Source of the DNA: Synechococcus sp. BIOS-U3-1
Lineage (GTDB): Bacteria; Cyanobacteriota; Cyanobacteriia; PCC-6307; Cyanobiaceae
DNA length: 64,000 nt
Reading direction: 5' to 3'
NCBI RefSeq assembly: GCF_014279975.1
Contig: NZ_CP047936.1
Span: 1,550,001 to 1,614,000, forward strand
The first letter of the stretch is position 1; the number at the start of each line of letters is the position of its first letter. Under the pieces are notes generated by a model that was not told where the DNA came from, did no database searches, and saw only the letters and a program-made list of their open reading frames with translations. Shown piece by piece: positions 61,438 to 64,000 of this stretch. The position numbers and the translations under genes were made by a program.

Positions 61438-61835
61438 CCAACATTGTTTCTCAAAGCAGCACGGTTGGAGGGTTACCTCGTCAGTTGAGACCAGAGTGCA
61501 GGCGCTAGCACAGCCGCTCGTCGCTGTTGTTCAGAGCCTTGCCTTGAAAGTCTTTATGGCAAAGCAGACTTTCCCAATCGAAGAACCGCCCCAGAACAAG
61601 GGCAGTTCCTATGTGGAGTGACTCAAGCCGCACTGCAGACTCCAGTGGACTGTTAACAGTCTTGAAACACTTACGAGCAAACCCTGCATCTAGCGCTTCA
61701 GCGACCTAACTTTGGAAACCCCATCACCCGGCCTGCCCAAGCGGCAGGCTTTTTTATTGAAAAGCACCAGCGGTGGTGTGCCGCGTGCAGCAACTGTCTG
61801 GGAAGCCGTGGGAACAACATCTTCACGATCAACAC
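61438..61835. other. Gene-poor stretch left of the second Yfr1-like gene
   Basis: About 400 bases. The frame 61418-61621 may include a short real peptide starting MAKQTFPIEEPPQNKG but lacks support. At 61736-61750 cctgcccaagcggcagg can form a small hairpin followed by CTTTTTTATT, a candidate plus-strand terminator. Confidence 0.35.
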
Positions 61836-61899
61836 AAAAAAAGGCCCAAAGGGCCTTCGGTGGGTGTGAGGAGTTGGAATCTCTGTGAGGAGAGCCAAC
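61836..61899 (-). ncRNA. yfr1: Yfr1-like small RNA (copy 2)
   Basis: On the minus strand GTTGG CTCTC CTCACA GAGATT CCAAC forms the 5' hairpin, followed by the core AACTCCTCACACC and a terminator GGCCC-TTT-GGGCC with seven T. TAGAACT lies just upstream as a -10 candidate. It matches copy 1 at 52794-52860 over most of its length. The CTCCTCAC word occurs twice, once in the hairpin loop and once in the open core. Confidence 0.75.
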
Positions 61900-61988
61900 T
61901 TCGTGAGTTCTAGCAGCTCCTGTGTGCCATTCAAGAGACCGGCCTGCTAATTAGTGTCACTGTGCCAGTCCAATGGCTAAATTGCTCT

Positions 61989-62075
61989 TGTGAGGAGAAA
62001 AGCTCACGTGGTGGAAACAAGGACACACTCACGTTGATCTTTTGGAACCCCTGCCTTTGGCGGGGGTTTCTTTTT
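61989..62075 (+). ncRNA. Yfr2-like small RNA candidate, head to head with Yfr1
   Basis: A plus-strand transcript starting near TAAATT (-10 candidate, 61978-61983) would begin TGTGAGGAG, the exact complement of the Yfr1 word CTCCTCACA. Next, AAAAG-CGTG-GTG pairs with CAC-CACG-CTTTT to enclose a loop with GGAAACAAGGACA, recalling the GGAAACA loop of the Yfr2 family. It ends in a terminator (ACCCCTGCC-TTT-GGCGGGGGT, T run). The 5' end is not fixed, so the complementarity may lie at the very start. Confidence 0.55.
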
Positions 62076-62131
62076 GGCTCATCACTCCAAGGCTGCATTA
62101 GCCAGTTCTTCAGCATTTGACGGATAACCCG

Positions 62132-62284
62132 ATGACAGAAAAGGATTGTTTGGTCGAACAGGTCTACGCAAAATATCGGTCCTACTGCAAGAACATCGGC
62201 ATCACACCGGCGGAGATGATGCAGCAGGCTTATCTCAGACACCTCAAAAGCCTCACAACAGAACAGCTCAAAGCGAAGCTTTGA
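62132..62284 (+). CDS. Small helical protein, 50 aa
   Basis: 50 residues from ATG 62132: MTEKDCLVEQVYAKYRSYCK, then helical (TPAEMMQQAYLRHLKSLTTE). Good codon use; two Cys. No family recognised. Confidence 0.5.
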   Translation: MTEKDCLVEQVYAKYRSYCKNIGITPAEMMQQAYLRHLKSLTTEQLKAKL

Positions 62285-62442
62285 GGCAGACCACTTGCGC
62301 ACATGCGACAGACAAGGCTTTCAGGCCTGGGTAAATATGCTTAAAACCAAGGCCACAGAAGCATTTTGAACATCCTTCCGTGATCAAGCCAACGAAGCGT
62401 CAAAGGAGAACTTGCCAGAATCTGCTGGCATGAAGTTTTGTA

Positions 62443-62613
62443 ATGGACTCCCAGATTCGAAAAGTCCTTCAACGTGAAATCCTTGAGCGCTGTAACGAGG
62501 AGGAACGTGAAGCCGTTGAAAGATGGTTCAAAAGTTTTCAGGCCATTGGGTTGTCCAAGCGGAACGGCATGTCAGTAGCAAGGGGAACCACCATGTCTTG
62601 CCCTCTTTATTGA
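62443..62613 (+). CDS. Small basic protein, 56 aa
   Basis: 56 residues from ATG 62443: MDSQIRKVLQREILERCNEE, a charged helix, then a short C-terminal part with one Cys. AT-rich non-coding sequence follows to 62833. No family recognised. Confidence 0.45.
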   Translation: MDSQIRKVLQREILERCNEEEREAVERWFKSFQAIGLSKRNGMSVARGTTMSCPLY

Positions 62614-62833
62614 TCCCTCTTGACTGAGGAGCATCTAACCCTCTGAAGTGATAGTCCAGGCAATATTGAATGTCTATAATAATAAAAATTTAACTGAAAA
62701 ATTGAACTTATCATTCGCTGGGAAGAAAGGTCCAAAAACCTATATCCAACTGATAGTCACCAAATCTGAATTTGATTGATTTTCAAATTAACAGGAACTA
62801 AACTCGAATTCCTGGCGCCAAGTCATAAGAAAG

Positions 62834-62923
62834 TTAAATAAATAATTTATCGACAAACAGCACAAACATAATAAAACCGACATTGAGCAATGCGAGAACT
62901 CCACAAAATGCCAGGGTCAACAT
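62834..62923 (-). CDS. Membrane microprotein, 29 aa (candidate)
   Basis: MLTLAFCGVLALLNVGFIMF... is almost wholly hydrophobic, one helix, from ATG 62923. It is the last of four small minus-strand membrane-protein frames in a row. It resembles the size class of photosystem or cytochrome b6f microsubunits; no identity is claimed. Confidence 0.4.
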   Translation of the reverse strand: MLTLAFCGVLALLNVGFIMFVLFVDKLFI

Positions 62924-62984
62924 CACACAAACCCATTCAGAATGTCTCTTGATTGGAACAAGCTACCAATTAGGTGTATCAACA

Positions 62985-63071
62985 TCATTCTTCGTCACGC
63001 TCAGCTTGTCGCGCACCAATGGCGAGAGCAGCAACAAAAGGCAGAATAGCAATAGCAGTAAGGACTTCCAT
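62985..63071 (-). CDS. Membrane microprotein, 28 aa (candidate)
   Basis: MEVLTAIAILPFVAALAIGA... from ATG 63071, one helix followed by a charged tail. It lies 17 bases after the DUF2973 gene. Confidence 0.45.
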   Translation of the reverse strand: MEVLTAIAILPFVAALAIGARQAERDEE

Positions 63072-63088
63072 CCGTTCACAACCCAAAA

Positions 63089-63325
63089 TTAAGAGTTAAC
63101 AGACAATGCATTACCGTCGATGCCACCGAAGTGAACAACGAGTAATTCTTCTTTGGTGATAAACCCATTTTCATCAAGCAATTCAGGGTGAGTAGTTTTT
63201 AATCCTGTTCTGTCGCCATGCCTGGATTGCTTTTTAAAAGTGAGAGCCATACCACGAAAGGCCGATAAAAGTACAAACGCGCAAGCTGCGGTGTACGCCA
63301 GAGGGATCAGTGCAGAAGACATCAC
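63089..63325 (-). CDS. DUF2973 protein
   Basis: 78 residues: one membrane helix (IPLAYTAACAFVLLSAFRG), then the family line THPELLDENGFITKEELLVV. DUF2973 is restricted to cyanobacteria and has no known function. Its start directly abuts the stop of the upstream 40-residue membrane protein. Confidence 0.75.
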   Translation of the reverse strand: MMSSALIPLAYTAACAFVLLSAFRGMALTFKKQSRHGDRTGLKTTHPELLDENGFITKEELLVVHFGGIDGNALSVNS

Positions 63326-63448
63326 TCAGTTCCTCGCTTTTTTGGCCGAAGGCAGGTCAGTGGGCTGAGCCAACACATACACCACACCTGCTGTGATGAC
63401 GGCTGTAAAAGCGATCAGACCATAAATGGCAGCAGAATAATCGGTCAT
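63326..63448 (-). CDS. Membrane microprotein, 40 aa
   Basis: MTDYSAAIYGLIAFTAVITA... from ATG 63448: one helix, then PTDLPSAKKAR. It is the first gene of a compact operon with DUF2973 and two further microproteins. No family recognised. Confidence 0.55.
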   Translation of the reverse strand: MTDYSAAIYGLIAFTAVITAGVVYVLAQPTDLPSAKKARN

Positions 63449-63559
63449 CGCGGTCCTGTGAACTTGTGTGAACAATCTAGGCGCTTTGTAAAGCTGTTTA
63501 ACCAGGTGTATTTGCTTATCTTGCCGATCGCTCTAGATCCGTTCAAAACCCTGAGGCCA

Positions 63560-63973
63560 TCAGCCTCCTACAGCAGCACGAATGACCCCAACATCAGCCA
63601 GGCCAAGGACTCGGATAAAGACAGCACTAATAATGCTGTAAGCCACGGCACCGAGCACGGCACTGCGCAAGCCTTCCTTCAGACGAAAACCATCAATTAA
63701 TGACGCCGCCAAGCCAAACAGAATCACAGTGATCAACCAGTCGAACAGCCAGTTGACTGGGGCGATCAATCCGCCAAGGCTGGATACAGCCCAGGGAAGC
63801 GCCAACACGAATTTCAAAGGAAGAATCAGAAGCGTGCCCAGCAAACCAATGGTGACGGCAGATGAAAAAGCCGCCTGAAAACCAGCCAGCTCGACACCCA
63901 GGGGCATCGCTGCAACGAGCAGCAACACCAAGGCTCGAACAGGCCACTGCAACAACCAGCCGATCAGGCCCAT
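63560..63973 (-). CDS. Multi-helix membrane protein, 137 aa
   Basis: 137 residues with four hydrophobic segments (ALVLLLVAAMPLGVELAG; SSAVTIGLLGTLLILPLKF; and two more) and few charges. The pattern resembles phage-holin-4/YvlD-type membrane proteins of unknown function. It starts 27 bases before the window edge. Confidence 0.6.
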   Translation of the reverse strand: MGLIGWLLQWPVRALVLLLVAAMPLGVELAGFQAAFSSAVTIGLLGTLLILPLKFVLALPWAVSSLGGLIAPVNWLFDWLITVILFGLAASLIDGFRLKEGLRSAVLGAVAYSIISAVFIRVLGLADVGVIRAAVGG

Positions 63974-64000
63974 GGGAACAGTGCAATGAGAACTGAAGGC

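Overview
The window looks like a chromosome segment of a marine picocyanobacterium, most likely Synechococcus. The reasons are a psbA gene encoding photosystem II D1 with Glu130, many small proteins typical of that group (DUF3721, DUF3104, DUF2256, CAAD/CURT1, Nif11), a SynFtn-type ferritin, an mntCAB manganese importer, a BmtA metallothionein and Yfr1-type small RNAs. Genes are short, closely packed and often overlap by 4 bases. No rRNA, tRNA, CRISPR array, transposase or integrase was seen.

Layout. 0-5.5 kb: an amidohydrolase, a LOG-family protein and psbA. 6.2-9.2 kb: a three-gene minus-strand operon (methyltransferase, FAD oxidoreductase, type III polyketide synthase). 9.4-11.7 kb: a sulfatase coupled to its formylglycine-generating enzyme, which carries an in-frame TGA exactly where the conserved GNVWEW motif needs TGG. 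13-17 kb: a heavy-metal RND pump with a very short adaptor protein, divergent from a DUF3721/PepSY-like pair, with a Zur-like box between them. 17-26 kb: housekeeping and stress genes (acid phosphatase, hydrolase, CAAD protein, split chromate transporter, phospholipase D-like protein, OsmC, RsmE). 26.7-29 kb: a ferritin flanked by two Crp/Fnr-type regulators and two small Cys-rich ORFs.

30-41 kb is a metal-acquisition region: a His/Asp-rich outer-membrane protein, znuA, znuB, znuC, a permease/TIGR03943 pair, a second DUF3721 protein and mntCAB. Zur-like 15-bp boxes precede znuA and znuC, and a related box precedes the metallothionein gene at 53.6 kb. Uptake, storage and efflux of zinc may therefore share one sensor.

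42-63.5 kb is an accessory region dominated by proteins of 20-110 residues, several too short for routine gene calling. It also holds Cu/Zn superoxide dismutase, dCTP deaminase, a MIF-like protein, a DoxX protein and a Nif11 protein. It carries two Yfr1-like sRNA genes; the second lies head to head with another sRNA candidate whose 5' end is complementary to the Yfr1 core.

All calls come from reading the sequence. Family names rest on recognised motifs and no database search was run. Start codons marked uncertain were chosen from signal peptides, family N-termini or gene overlaps.
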